The notes under the pieces: model-generated
Seen by the model: the letters and a program-made list of their open reading frames with translations, nothing else
The model's database searches: none
Told to the model about the DNA's origin: nothing
DNA from: JBFWIL01 sp050256015
GTDB lineage: Bacteria; Bacteroidota; Bacteroidia; Bacteroidales; Prolixibacteraceae
Length of the DNA stretch: 13,024 nucleotides
Reading direction: 5' to 3'
Assembly (NCBI GenBank): GCA_050256015.1
Contig: JBFWIL010000056.1
Location: 1-13,024, forward strand
Shown: positions 5,877 through 13,024 of the stretch, piece after piece
Layout of the letters: each line of letters starts with the position of its first letter
Numbering within the stretch: the stretch's first letter is position 1
Position numbers and translations under genes: made by a program

Positions 5877-8741
5877 TTATTGACATGCTTCCTCCGGTCC
5901 ACAGGTACACACCAGATTACGGTCGCCATAGGCATCGTCAATCCGGGCCACCGAAGGCCAGAACTTGTTTTCCCTGAGCCAGGGCAACGGATAGGCTGCC
6001 TGTTGCCGGCTGTAAGCATGCGGCCAATTGTCGGCAACCACCATTTCGGCCGTATGCGGAGCATTTTTCAGCGGATTGTCTGCCGGATCCGACTTCCCCT
6101 CTATAATATCCTGAATTTCCTGATAAATCCGGTTCATGGCCGCAATAAAACGATCCAGTTCCTGCCTGGATTCACTCTCTGTAGGCTCAATCATCAGCGT
6201 ACCATGAACGGGAAAGGAAAGTGTAGGTGCATGAAACCCATAATCCATAAGTCTTTTGGCAATATCCGACTCGGTAACGCCGGAAGAACCTTTCAGGTGA
6301 CGGCACTCCAGGATCAGCTCATGAGCAACCCGTCCCTGATTCCCGGTATAGAGTATCCCAAAGGTATCCTTCAGAGCAGCAGCCAGATAATTCGCATTCA
6401 GCATGGCAATCTCGCTTGCCCGTTTTAATCCGTCAGCCCCAAGCATCTTGATATACCCGTAAGTAATGGGCAGCACGGAAGCACTCCCCCAGGGAGCTGC
6501 AGAGACTGCTGATATCCCGATGTGTCCGTTATTCATAACGGGATGCGAGGGAAGAAACTCCACCAGATGTTCGGCCGCAGCAATAGGCCCCACACCCGGA
6601 CCTCCCCCTCCGTGCGGAACAGCAAAGGTCTTGTGCAGATTCAAATGACAGATGTCAGCCCCCAGCACTCCGGGATTGGTTAGTCCCACCTGCGCATTCA
6701 TGTTAGCCCCGTCCATATAAACCTGCCCGCCGTAACGATGAATAATCCGGCACATTTCCAAAACCGTGGATTCAAAAACCCCGTGGGTAGACGGATAAGT
6801 AATCATGAAAGCAGCCAGGCTGTCCTGATACTGCTTTGCCTGCTGCTCCAGTTTTTCCACATCCACATTTCCGCGTTCATCGCAGGTAACCACCACCACT
6901 TTCATGCCGGCCATAACCGCACTGGCAGGATTGGTTCCGTGGGCCGAAGCAGGAATTAACACCACATTGCGCTGGTCATCCCCCCTGCTCCGGTGATATG
7001 CCCGGATCACCATCAGACCGGCATATTCTCCTGCCGCCCCCGAATTGGGTTGCAGACTGACATCGGATAAACCGGTAATCCCGGCCAGATCCCGCCGCAA
7101 TTCCTCCATCATCTCCTGATAACCGCGGGCCTGGTTTTTGGGAACAAAAGGATGAATGCCCCCGAACTCAATCCAGCTCAGCGGAAGCATCTCCGTAGCT
7201 GCATTCAGTTTCATGGTGCACGATCCGAGCGGAATCATGGAGTGGGCCAGAGAAAGATCGCGGTGCTCCAAACGTTTTATGTAACGAAGCATTTCCGTTT
7301 CTGAGCGGTATTTGTTGAACACTTCCTGCTGCATGTACCCCGACGTTCGTAGCCGGTCGGCTCCGAGCCGTCCCCCGCCATGGTAAGAACAAATCCGGCT
7401 AAAAGGCTTGTTGGCAGCTTTGGCAAACACCTCAATGATCCAGTTAATATCGTCCAGGTTGGTCGTTTCGTCTATACTCAAGCCCACATCCCCGTTTCCA
7501 AAATAGCGGAAATTCATTTCCAGCTCAAGCGACAACCATTCGATGTCTTTACACTTAACATAGCGTGGCAAGACAAAACGGATGGTATCAAAATAATCGC
7601 GGTTCAGCTGTTCATAACCCAGAGCCGTGATTTCCCGTTCCAGCAAAGCGGCAATGCTGTGAATCCGCTCGGCTATCTGCCGGATACCTCGCGGACCGTG
7701 ATAAACGCCATAAAAGCCGGCCATGGTAGCCAGCAAAGCCTGCGCCGTACAGATATTAGAGGTAGCCCGTTCCCGCTTGATATGCTGCTCCCGGGTCTGA
7801 AGGGCCATCCGAAGGGCGCGTTTTCCGTGCCGGTCTTTTGAAACCCCGATGATGCGTCCGGGCATATTACGCTTATAGGTCTTCCGCGCCGCAAAGAAAG
7901 CGGCGTGAGGGCCTCCGTAACCCATAGGAATACCAAACCGTTGGGAACTACCGAATACAAGATCGGCCCCCAACTCCCCCGGAGGAATAAGCAGGGCCAG
8001 ACTCAGCAGATCGGCAGCCACGGCCAGCAGGGCTTCCCCCGCATGAGCCCTTTCCGCCAGTCCGGCATAAGCCGGCACCTCACCGTTGGCATTCGGATAC
8101 TGCACAATAGCTCCGATCACCTCGTCTGTAAAGACAAAGCCGGCTGCGTCGGCCACCCTCAGGTCAACACCCAGCGGCTCGGCGCGCGTCTGAAGCACAT
8201 CCAGGGTTTGCGGCCAGACCTGCCGATCTACCAGCACCACACTGGCTCCCAGTTTCTCTTTCCACCGGGAACGTACATGCATCATCATGATCATAGCTTC
8301 GGCCGCAGCTGTAGCCTCGTCCAGCAGGGAAGCATTGGCCAGCTCCATGGCAGTCAGTTCGCAAACCATAGTCTGGAAATTCAGCAAAGCTTCCAGCCGG
8401 CCCTGGGAAATTTCGGCCTGATAGGGAGTATAAGAAGTATACCAAACCGGATTTTCCAGCACGTTCCGCAGGATCACAGCCGGGGTAATCGTATCGTAAT
8501 AACCCATCCCTATATAGGTGTTAAACACCTTGTTTTTCTTAGCCAGGGCCAGGATCTTCCGGTAATACTGACGCTCGGTCAGCCCGTCTTCCAGCCGGAG
8601 CGGCTCCTTCAAACGGATATTCCCCGGAATAGTCTGCCGGATCAATTCTTCCAGTGAATCCACACCTATCTTTCCAAGCATTTCGCTGATCTCTTCCTCC
8701 CTTGGCCCAATATGCCGGGCTTCAAACTTATCATTAGCCAT
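5877..8741 (-). CDS. gcvP: Glycine dehydrogenase (decarboxylating), glycine cleavage P-protein, single-chain form
   Basis: GcvP is the PLP enzyme that decarboxylates glycine and passes the aminomethyl group to the lipoyl arm of GcvH. The 954-residue chain is the fused P1+P2 form, not the split GcvPA/GcvPB form. The N-terminal FEARHIGPREEEISEML and the MGYYDTITPAVILRNVLENP stretch are characteristic. The C-terminal half has SMIPLGSCTMKLNA, then HGTNPASA, and DICHLNLHKTFAVPHGGGGPG with K704 as the PLP lysine. The start at 8741 gives MANDKFEARHIGP, as expected. gcvT, gcvH and lpd are not in the window. The gene is 44 bases after the hydrolase gene and 15 before ispE, so it probably shares their transcript. 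No glycine riboswitch is visible, and there is no room for one between 8742 and 8785. Confidence 0.97.
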   Translation of the reverse strand: MANDKFEARHIGPREEEISEMLGKIGVDSLEELIRQTIPGNIRLKEPLRLEDGLTERQYYRKILALAKKNKVFNTYIGMGYYDTITPAVILRNVLENPVWYTSYTPYQAEISQGRLEALLNFQTMVCELTAMELANASLLDEATAAAEAMIMMMHVRSRWKEKLGASVVLVDRQVWPQTLDVLQTRAEPLGVDLRVADAAGFVFTDEVIGAIVQYPNANGEVPAYAGLAERAHAGEALLAVAADLLSLALLIPPGELGADLVFGSSQRFGIPMGYGGPHAAFFAARKTYKRNMPGRIIGVSKDRHGKRALRMALQTREQHIKRERATSNICTAQALLATMAGFYGVYHGPRGIRQIAERIHSIAALLEREITALGYEQLNRDYFDTIRFVLPRYVKCKDIEWLSLELEMNFRYFGNGDVGLSIDETTNLDDINWIIEVFAKAANKPFSRICSYHGGGRLGADRLRTSGYMQQEVFNKYRSETEMLRYIKRLEHRDLSLAHSMIPLGSCTMKLNAATEMLPLSWIEFGGIHPFVPKNQARGYQEMMEELRRDLAGITGLSDVSLQPNSGAAGEYAGLMVIRAYHRSRGDDQRNVVLIPASAHGTNPASAVMAGMKVVVVTCDERGNVDVEKLEQQAKQYQDSLAAFMITYPSTHGVFESTVLEMCRIIHRYGGQVYMDGANMNAQVGLTNPGVLGADICHLNLHKTFAVPHGGGGPGVGPIAAAEHLVEFLPSHPVMNNGHIGISAVSAAPWGSASVLPITYGYIKMLGADGLKRASEIAMLNANYLAAALKDTFGILYTGNQGRVAHELILECRHLKGSSGVTESDIAKRLMDYGFHAPTLSFPVHGTLMIEPTESESRQELDRFIAAMNRIYQEIQDIIEGKSDPADNPLKNAPHTAEMVVADNWPHAYSRQQAAYPLPWLRENKFWPSVARIDDAYGDRNLVCTCGPEEACQ

Positions 8742-8785
8742 GTGTTATTTTTTATTCTATATGCGTCTCTCTTACCGTTATGTGC

Positions 8786-9424
8786 CTATACAAAAAACGG
8801 ATTACAGGCTTTCTCCGCTCCGATGGTTGTTTCCGGTCCGTGTCCGCAATAAACCACTGTTTCTTCAGGAAGAACAAGCAATTTCGCACGGATCTGAGCG
8901 ACCAGCTGATCATAGTCACCGCGGGGCAGATCCGCTCGTCCGATGCTTCCGCAAAACAGGGCGTCCCCCGAGAGCACAAACTGCTGCCGTGGCTGATAAA
9001 ACGCCAGACTTCCCGGAGCATGTCCCGGCACATGAAGCACCTCAAGCACGGAATTCCCGAAACGGAGCTGCTCGCCTTCACGAATGTAGCCGTCAGGCGG
9101 ATCAAGTGGGCCCGTGGAAACGCCAAACAGATAACCCTGGGCTGCAGCCCCTTCAATCAGGAATTCATCATCCGGATGAATCAGGAAGGGGATTCGGTAT
9201 CTGGCACGACAATAACCTACCCCCAAAATATGATCAAAATGGCAATGGGTATTCACCAGCTTTACAGGATGCAGACCATTCTCTTCAATGAAACCGGTAA
9301 GTTCCTGCTCTTCCGGCTCATCGTAACAGCCTGCATCAACAAGCACACACTCGCCTGTTTCGTCATACAACACATAGGTGTTTTCCCGAAGCGGGTTGAA
9401 AACAAATTTCTTAATCTGAATCAT
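8786..9424 (-). CDS. Metallo-beta-lactamase-fold hydrolase, glyoxalase II-like
   Basis: The 212-residue protein has the complete dinuclear metal site of the family: THCHFDH at 59-65 (H60, H62, D64, H65), H135 in HVPGHAPGS, D154 in LSGDALF and H195 in YCGHGPET. The compact size without the C-terminal helical glutathione-binding domain of true GloB resembles the widespread short glyoxalase II-like hydrolases. These act on thioesters or related small substrates; the real substrate is unknown. It starts 7 bases after the pcm stop and precedes gcvP by 44 bases, so it is likely in the same transcription unit. No signal peptide is seen, so it is cytoplasmic. Confidence 0.92.
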   Translation of the reverse strand: MIQIKKFVFNPLRENTYVLYDETGECVLVDAGCYDEPEEQELTGFIEENGLHPVKLVNTHCHFDHILGVGYCRARYRIPFLIHPDDEFLIEGAAAQGYLFGVSTGPLDPPDGYIREGEQLRFGNSVLEVLHVPGHAPGSLAFYQPRQQFVLSGDALFCGSIGRADLPRGDYDQLVAQIRAKLLVLPEETVVYCGHGPETTIGAEKACNPFFV

Positions 9425-9431
9425 AAAATAC

Positions 9432-10082
9432 CTATTTTTCTGTACCCTTTAACAGGGGAACAAAGACAAATGTTCCAAAGCTTTCTTTCCGAAAATCCGC
9501 CTCCCCGTTACGGATCACTACATTCATTCCCTGCCGGTCGGTTGACCCGACCGGAATAACCATTCGTCCGCCTATCCGCAACTGCTGCAACAGCTCATCG
9601 GGAATCACAGGTGCACCGGCCGTAACAATGATTCGGTCAAACGGACCGTATGTAGGCAGTCCTTTCCAGCCGTCCCCGTAAAAAACCTTCGGAAAATAAC
9701 CCAGGCCGGGAAGCAGCTGCTGGACTTTCATATACAATTCTCGCTGACGTTCAATGGTATATACACTGGCTCCCAGCTCACACAGCACAGCAGCCTGATA
9801 GCCCGAACCGGTACCAACCTCCAGCACCTTATCGTTTCGCTCCACCTTCAGTAACTGCGTCTGAAAAGCCACCGTATAAGGCTGAGAAATAGTTTGTCCC
9901 GCCCCGATGGGGAAAGCCTGATCCTTATAGGCAAACTGAATGAAACTGCTGTCCATAAACAAATGTCTGGGAACCCGGCCAAGGGCATCGAGAACATTCT
10001 GACCGCTTATTCCTTTGATCCGCAGACTGTCGACCATCCGTTTCCGCAGCCCCTGGTGCCTAAAACTATCTAGGGAATCCAT
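9432..10082 (-). CDS. pcm: Protein-L-isoaspartate O-methyltransferase
   Basis: PCMT methylates L-isoaspartyl residues in aged proteins using S-adenosylmethionine, starting their repair. From ATG at 10082 the protein has 216 residues, matching the family. The longer frame from 10130 would prepend 16 hydrophobic/basic residues with no family support. Motifs are RVPRHLF near 37-42, the substrate-binding QTISQPY at 63-69, the SAM-binding VLEVGTGSGYQAAVL at 86-100 and YTIER just after, then FDRIIVTAGAP and RIGGRMVIPVG. It is the first gene of the minus-strand run pcm-hydrolase-gcvP-ispE. I could not identify a convincing promoter in the AT-rich stretch upstream; TAAATTTA is one mismatch from the -7 consensus. 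Confidence 0.95.
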   Translation of the reverse strand: MDSLDSFRHQGLRKRMVDSLRIKGISGQNVLDALGRVPRHLFMDSSFIQFAYKDQAFPIGAGQTISQPYTVAFQTQLLKVERNDKVLEVGTGSGYQAAVLCELGASVYTIERQRELYMKVQQLLPGLGYFPKVFYGDGWKGLPTYGPFDRIIVTAGAPVIPDELLQQLRIGGRMVIPVGSTDRQGMNVVIRNGEADFRKESFGTFVFVPLLKGTEK

Positions 10083-10152
10083 TACACAATTTTTCTGTAA
10101 ATTTAGTTTAAAAAAAAACGCCGGAGGCACGGTTTCACAAGTACATTATCAA

Positions 10153-10164
10153 CAACGGCCGTTG
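10153..10164. repeat. 12-bp perfect palindrome in the pcm / Gfo-Idh-like divergent gap
   Basis: CAACGGCCGTTG is a perfect inverted repeat without a spacer, roughly midway in the 137-base divergent gap between the pcm and Gfo/Idh-like genes. It could be an operator but may be chance, since GGCC-centred palindromes arise easily in this CCGG-rich sequence. Confidence 0.25.
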
Positions 10165-10219
10165 AAAAGTTCTATCAGGATGCGTTCCGCGGTCTCCGGA
10201 TTATTTCTAATTTGCAGCA

Positions 10220-11053
10220 ATGATCAAAACAGGTATACTAACAGACCATCAGCCTGATGACAAGCAATTGCGACAACTCAGGCAAATTGAAAGACTGGAA
10301 ATTTCGGCTGTTCAGACCATCCTGCCGGCCCGGTCAGACGAGCAGACTGAAAGGATCACACAAGTGATCCGGTCGTCTGATCTGATATACACCGATATGA
10401 AACAACCGCCCGCAAAACTGATCCGGCTTATCCTGCGAAACAGCCGTCATCTGTTTTTCCGGGAAATTCCCCGGTTAAGCATGCAGGAAATTAGCGGTCT
10501 GATCCGACTGGAAGAAGAAGCCGGAAGCATAAGCCAGATTTTTCTCCCCCTCCTTTACCTGCCGGAAAACCTGAAACAGCTCAGGGAATTACATCCTCCC
10601 CTGCTGGCCGACTTCCGGCTTCAGGCCATTCCGCAGGTTTCACTGACCCGGCTACTGCTTGACAAACTGTTGCTGTTGGCCGTGCTCAAGCCGGGGCCCG
10701 TAAAAAAAACGGAAGTTAACAGCCTGGAACAAGGAACAGAGAACCATGTAACAGACATCCGCATCAGCTTTTCTTCCGGAACCACTGTCCGGTTCCTGCT
10801 TGCCACCTGTTTTCCCTGCAAAGAACCGGTAGCCGAATTTTTCCGGGCCGGCCGGGCGCCATTGGTCCTGCCGGCCGGAAAAATGCATGCAGCCAAGCGA
10901 CAAAGAGCAGTTCATCAGGCACTTAAAGAACTCCTATTGGCCCTGGACCATCGGCCTTCCGTCCTGATTTCCTTCGACGAGCTGTACCAGGCCCAGCAAA
11001 TGATCCGTCAGATCCGCGAAAAACTGGAATTGCGCGGCAGCAGGCTCCTGTAA
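10220..11053 (+). CDS. Degenerate Gfo/Idh/MocA-like protein, probable pseudoenzyme
   Basis: I recognise this 277-residue protein only by pattern. The segment from SSDLIYTD (52-59) through NSRHLFFREIPRLSMQEISGLIRLEEEAG (74-102) follows the Gfo/Idh/MocA oxidoreductase layout, where a strand, then KHV..EKP, then a helix starting T.EEA are found. The later LLLDKLLLLAVLKPG and DIRISFSSGTTVRFLLA segments match the family's HDID-helix and sheet strand, and the end (SFDELYQAQQMIRQI) matches its C-terminal helix. The defining residues are missing: GxGxxG after strand one is TDHQPD, the EKP lysine is I83, and the catalytic-region HD is L147-D148. It may therefore not bind NAD or catalyse a redox reaction. 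No signal peptide or membrane segment is seen. It is divergent from pcm and convergent with the DUF4294 gene; the 88-base gap at the 3' end holds no clear terminator. Confidence 0.6.
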   Translation: MIKTGILTDHQPDDKQLRQLRQIERLEISAVQTILPARSDEQTERITQVIRSSDLIYTDMKQPPAKLIRLILRNSRHLFFREIPRLSMQEISGLIRLEEEAGSISQIFLPLLYLPENLKQLRELHPPLLADFRLQAIPQVSLTRLLLDKLLLLAVLKPGPVKKTEVNSLEQGTENHVTDIRISFSSGTTVRFLLATCFPCKEPVAEFFRAGRAPLVLPAGKMHAAKRQRAVHQALKELLLALDHRPSVLISFDELYQAQQMIRQIREKLELRGSRLL

Positions 11054-11141
11054 AAAATTTCAGAGCAAGGAGTAATCGAACCGGACTGACACTCTGGGAA
11101 AAATTAATTCCACAGGTCAAGAGAGTCTGCATCCTTCTTAA

Positions 11142-11741
11142 TCAAAAAACACCGGTTTCAATAAAGAAAATGATCTCTTCAATCATCCGGTCTTCCGAGA
11201 CCGGATCATATTCGTCTTTCAGGTCATGGCCAAACAAGCGTGCCACCCCCTGCCAGAAAAAAGCGGCCAGTCCGCCTTTTAAATCCCGAATCAGTTCATA
11301 CGATGTTTCCTGCGTCTCCCTGTCTATCAGCTTAATCAGGATTCGTCCTTCCGAAAGACTCAGTTTTTTCAGCTGCGGTCCGTACTCCTCAAACAGCTCC
11401 GCTTCAATTTGCTTCACATATTTCCGCCGCTTTTTAGGGTCCTTTTCCGCCAGATAAAATGCATTATACTTCCCCAGCAGCTCTGCCGCTTTTTGGGCAT
11501 AGGGATAAACCTTCCTGACCTTGGCGGCCAGACGCCAGTATTTTCGGAGATCCCGCCGGGAATCAAAATGCCGGCGGGGCATCACAAACACAGGACGGAT
11601 CATCACGTGAGGCAGGGAGTCACCCTGTTCCACAACAAACCCTTCGTCTTTCAGACTGTCGGCTTCCTGGGCCTGTCCTTTATCCGGCACAACCGACAAC
11701 ATCAGACCCAGCCCGGCAATCAGAGAGAAATATCGAATCAT
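11142..11741 (-). CDS. Secreted DUF4294 family protein
   Basis: The 199-residue protein begins with a signal peptide (about residues 1-24, MIRYFSLIAGLGLMLS followed by a GQAQ cleavage region), so it is probably periplasmic. The mature part carries the DUF4294 signature: AAKVRKVYPYAQKAAELLGKYN, then KDPKKRRKYVKQIEAELFEEYG, then GRILIKLIDRETQETSYELI, AAFFWQGVARLFGHDLKDEYDP and the end EDRMIEEIIFFIE. This family is, to my knowledge, confined largely to Bacteroidota and has no established function. The protein is short, basic in the middle and acidic at the end, with no recognisable catalytic motif. It is transcribed divergently from the arginine deiminase-like gene, with a shared palindromic promoter element between them. 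Confidence 0.88.
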   Translation of the reverse strand: MIRYFSLIAGLGLMLSVVPDKGQAQEADSLKDEGFVVEQGDSLPHVMIRPVFVMPRRHFDSRRDLRKYWRLAAKVRKVYPYAQKAAELLGKYNAFYLAEKDPKKRRKYVKQIEAELFEEYGPQLKKLSLSEGRILIKLIDRETQETSYELIRDLKGGLAAFFWQGVARLFGHDLKDEYDPVSEDRMIEEIIFFIETGVF

Positions 11742-11793
11742 ACCGACTTAACCTCCGTTTACATGATACACAGCATACAACACCGCATTTTAT

Positions 11794-11809
11794 TATCTTT
11801 GCAAAGATA
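11794..11809. promoter_or_regulatory. Palindromic back-to-back -7 element between the DUF4294 and arginine deiminase-like genes
   Basis: TATCTTTGCAAAGATA is a perfect 16-bp palindrome made of TATCTTTG on the plus strand (11794-11801) and the same box on the minus strand (11802-11809). Each half matches TAnnTTTG. The plus half lies 38 bases before the ATG at 11840. The minus half lies about 60 bases before the DUF4294 ATG at 11741. Neither orientation has a clear TTG at the -33 position. The same TATCTTTGC string forms the tgt promoter. Confidence 0.6.
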
Positions 11810-11839
11810 CAGAAAGCAGTATAACCTAAGCATGAAACT

Positions 11840-13024
11840 ATGCATGTAAATATTAACTCGGAATTAGGGGAACTGGAAGGAGCGGTGGTTCACACCCCCG
11901 GACTGGAAGTGGAAGAGATGACCCCAAAAACTGCCAAACGCGCCTTATACAGCGATATTCTAAACCTGTCGGTTGCCCGGTCGGAATACATTCAGTTGAA
12001 AGGCGTGCTTTCCGGGATCTGTCAATGTCTGGAAGTCACGGATCTCCTGGCCGATATCCTGCAGGAGAAAACGATCCGAAACTCCCTGGTGCAGGATATA
12101 TGCAAGCGGGAAGAGGCTACGGAGCTGATCAGCGAATTAAATGAGCTAAGTGCTCCGGAACTGGCCCGCCAGTTGATTCAGGGGGTTCCCATCAAAAGAA
12201 ATACGCTGAGCCGCTATCTGAGCCAGGAACGTTTCAGCCTATGGCCCCTGCATAATTTTTTGTTTACCCGCGATGCAGCCATGGTGTGGCGGGAACAGGT
12301 GATCATAGGCAACATGGCCAACCGGATAAGGAAACGTGAAGCCCGTATCATGGAGGCTGTTTTCACCCATCATCCCCTGCTGAAAACCGGAATTCTGCGG
12401 GCAGGGGACCACGAGGACACCCGCAGATCAAGACCGCTTACGATCGAGGGAGGTGATTTTCTTGTGGCCCGGGAAGATCTGCTGCTGATCGGTACCGGAA
12501 ACCGGACCTCCACCCGGGGCATAGACTTTATTCTGGAACAGGTAAAAAACCGGAAAGAAGGGATACAGCATATTCTTGTCCAGGAACTTCCGGAGCATCC
12601 CGAATCGTTTATCCACCTGGATATGGTCTTCACACTGCTCGACCGGGACACCTGCATGGTTTATGAACCGCTGATCATGCATACAAACCGTTTCCATACT
12701 CTCCACGTACAGATAGAACACGGGGAAGTAAGCCGGATCACAGAAGAAGAAAACCTGCCCAAGGCGCTGAAAAAGCTGGGTATGGATTTGAAACCGGTAT
12801 TCTGTGGCGGACACAGAGATCCCTGGATACAGGAACGCGAGCAATGGCACAGCGGAGCCAACTTTTTTGCCGTTGCCCCCGGACAGATCATTGGTTACGA
12901 ACGGAATGTACATACCGTTGAAGAACTCAGCAACAACGGCTTTGAAGTGATCCGTGCAGAAGAGATCATCAATGGGAAAAAAGAAATACCGGCAAAGCAA
13001 AAATGTGTGATCACCATAGCCGGC
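11840..13024 (+). CDS. Arginine deiminase-family protein (partial, C-terminus beyond right edge)
   Basis: The frame is open from ATG at 11840 to the last base, giving 395 codons. The motifs fit the amidinotransferase/deiminase fold of arginine deiminase, which hydrolyses arginine to citrulline and ammonia. They are VVHTPG at 16-21, NFLFTRD at 139-145 (D145), EGGDFLVA at 203-210 (E203, D206), FIHLDMVFT with H259 and D261, and REQWHSGANFFAVAPG at 333-348. The sequence stops at VITIAG, just where the family continues into the SELxRGGGGxRCMTMP-type ending, so the catalytic cysteine is outside the window. The N-terminus fits the Bacteroidota subgroup well (MTPKTAKRALYSDILNLS). The promoter is the palindromic element upstream. 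Energy generation from arginine is plausible, but no transporter, carbamate kinase or transcarbamylase gene is in view. Confidence 0.9.
   Translation, partial: MHVNINSELGELEGAVVHTPGLEVEEMTPKTAKRALYSDILNLSVARSEYIQLKGVLSGICQCLEVTDLLADILQEKTIRNSLVQDICKREEATELISELNELSAPELARQLIQGVPIKRNTLSRYLSQERFSLWPLHNFLFTRDAAMVWREQVIIGNMANRIRKREARIMEAVFTHHPLLKTGILRAGDHEDTRRSRPLTIEGGDFLVAREDLLLIGTGNRTSTRGIDFILEQVKNRKEGIQHILVQELPEHPESFIHLDMVFTLLDRDTCMVYEPLIMHTNRFHTLHVQIEHGEVSRITEEENLPKALKKLGMDLKPVFCGGHRDPWIQEREQWHSGANFFAVAPGQIIGYERNVHTVEELSNNGFEVIRAEEIINGKKEIPAKQKCVITIAG

Noticed and set aside
5598..6428. 276-codon plus-strand open frame across ispE and gcvP
   Set aside because: It lies opposite two clearly real genes and crosses their junction; the product shows no recognisable motif.
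7905..8657. 250-codon plus-strand open frame opposite the gcvP start region
   Set aside because: It is antisense to the conserved P-protein N-terminus, with biased composition (many Gln, His, Arg) typical of a shadow frame.
8742..8785. Possible glycine riboswitch before gcvP
   Set aside because: The gap is only 44 bases and shows no paired structure; a glycine aptamer needs far more space.
8780..9559. 259-codon plus-strand open frame opposite the hydrolase and pcm genes
   Set aside because: It is antisense to the complete metal-binding motifs of the hydrolase and to the pcm C-terminus; no motif of its own.
10083..10130. Longer start for pcm (16 extra residues)
   Set aside because: The added residues (MPPAFFFKLNLQKNCV) fall in AT-rich intergenic-like sequence and exceed the normal family N-terminus.
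11054..11141. Possible bidirectional terminator between the convergent Gfo/Idh-like and DUF4294 genes
   Set aside because: Only a weak GGAA/TTCC pairing with an AT loop is present near 11098-11112, with no T run; not enough to call.

Overview
The window looks like ordinary housekeeping chromosome from a member of the Bacteroidota, probably Bacteroidales or a close relative. The evidence is a DUF4294 lipid-free secreted protein, a 376-residue Tgt of the Bacteroidota type overlapping an LptF/LptG permease, a methylmalonyl-CoA decarboxylase-type carboxyltransferase next to a small biotin carrier, and promoters with the TAnnTTTG -7 element typical of this phylum (several read TATCTTTGC). Shine-Dalgarno sequences are weak or absent, also as expected. 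I saw no phage, transposon, CRISPR, rRNA or tRNA signal, and no intergenic gap longer than about 195 bases.

Layout: (1) 1-545, minus strand, the N-terminal part of a membrane-anchored family 2 glycosyltransferase running off the left edge. (2) 653-2862, plus strand, tgt and an LptF/LptG permease, coupled by an ATGA overlap and driven by a clear promoter at 605-634. (3) 3056-5003, plus strand, the carboxyltransferase and biotin carrier genes, separated by a strong hairpin with a T run. A terminator lies between the carrier gene and the convergent ispE. (4) 5049-10082, minus strand, a tightly packed run in transcription order pcm, metallo-beta-lactamase-fold hydrolase, gcvP, ispE. (5) 10220-11053, plus strand, a degenerate relative of Gfo/Idh/MocA oxidoreductases. 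(6) 11142-11741, minus strand, a secreted DUF4294 protein. (7) 11840 to the right edge, plus strand, an arginine deiminase-family protein cut just before its expected catalytic cysteine.

The genes serve separate functions: queuosine tRNA modification, LPS export, acyl-CoA carboxyl transfer, glycine cleavage, isoprenoid precursor synthesis, protein repair and arginine catabolism. I find no convincing new multi-gene system. The items most worth a second look are the Gfo/Idh-like protein that seems to have lost its NAD-binding and catalytic motifs, the Tgt without zinc-ligand cysteines, the hairpin between the carboxyltransferase and its carrier, and a 16-bp palindrome that places identical -7 boxes back to back between two divergent genes.
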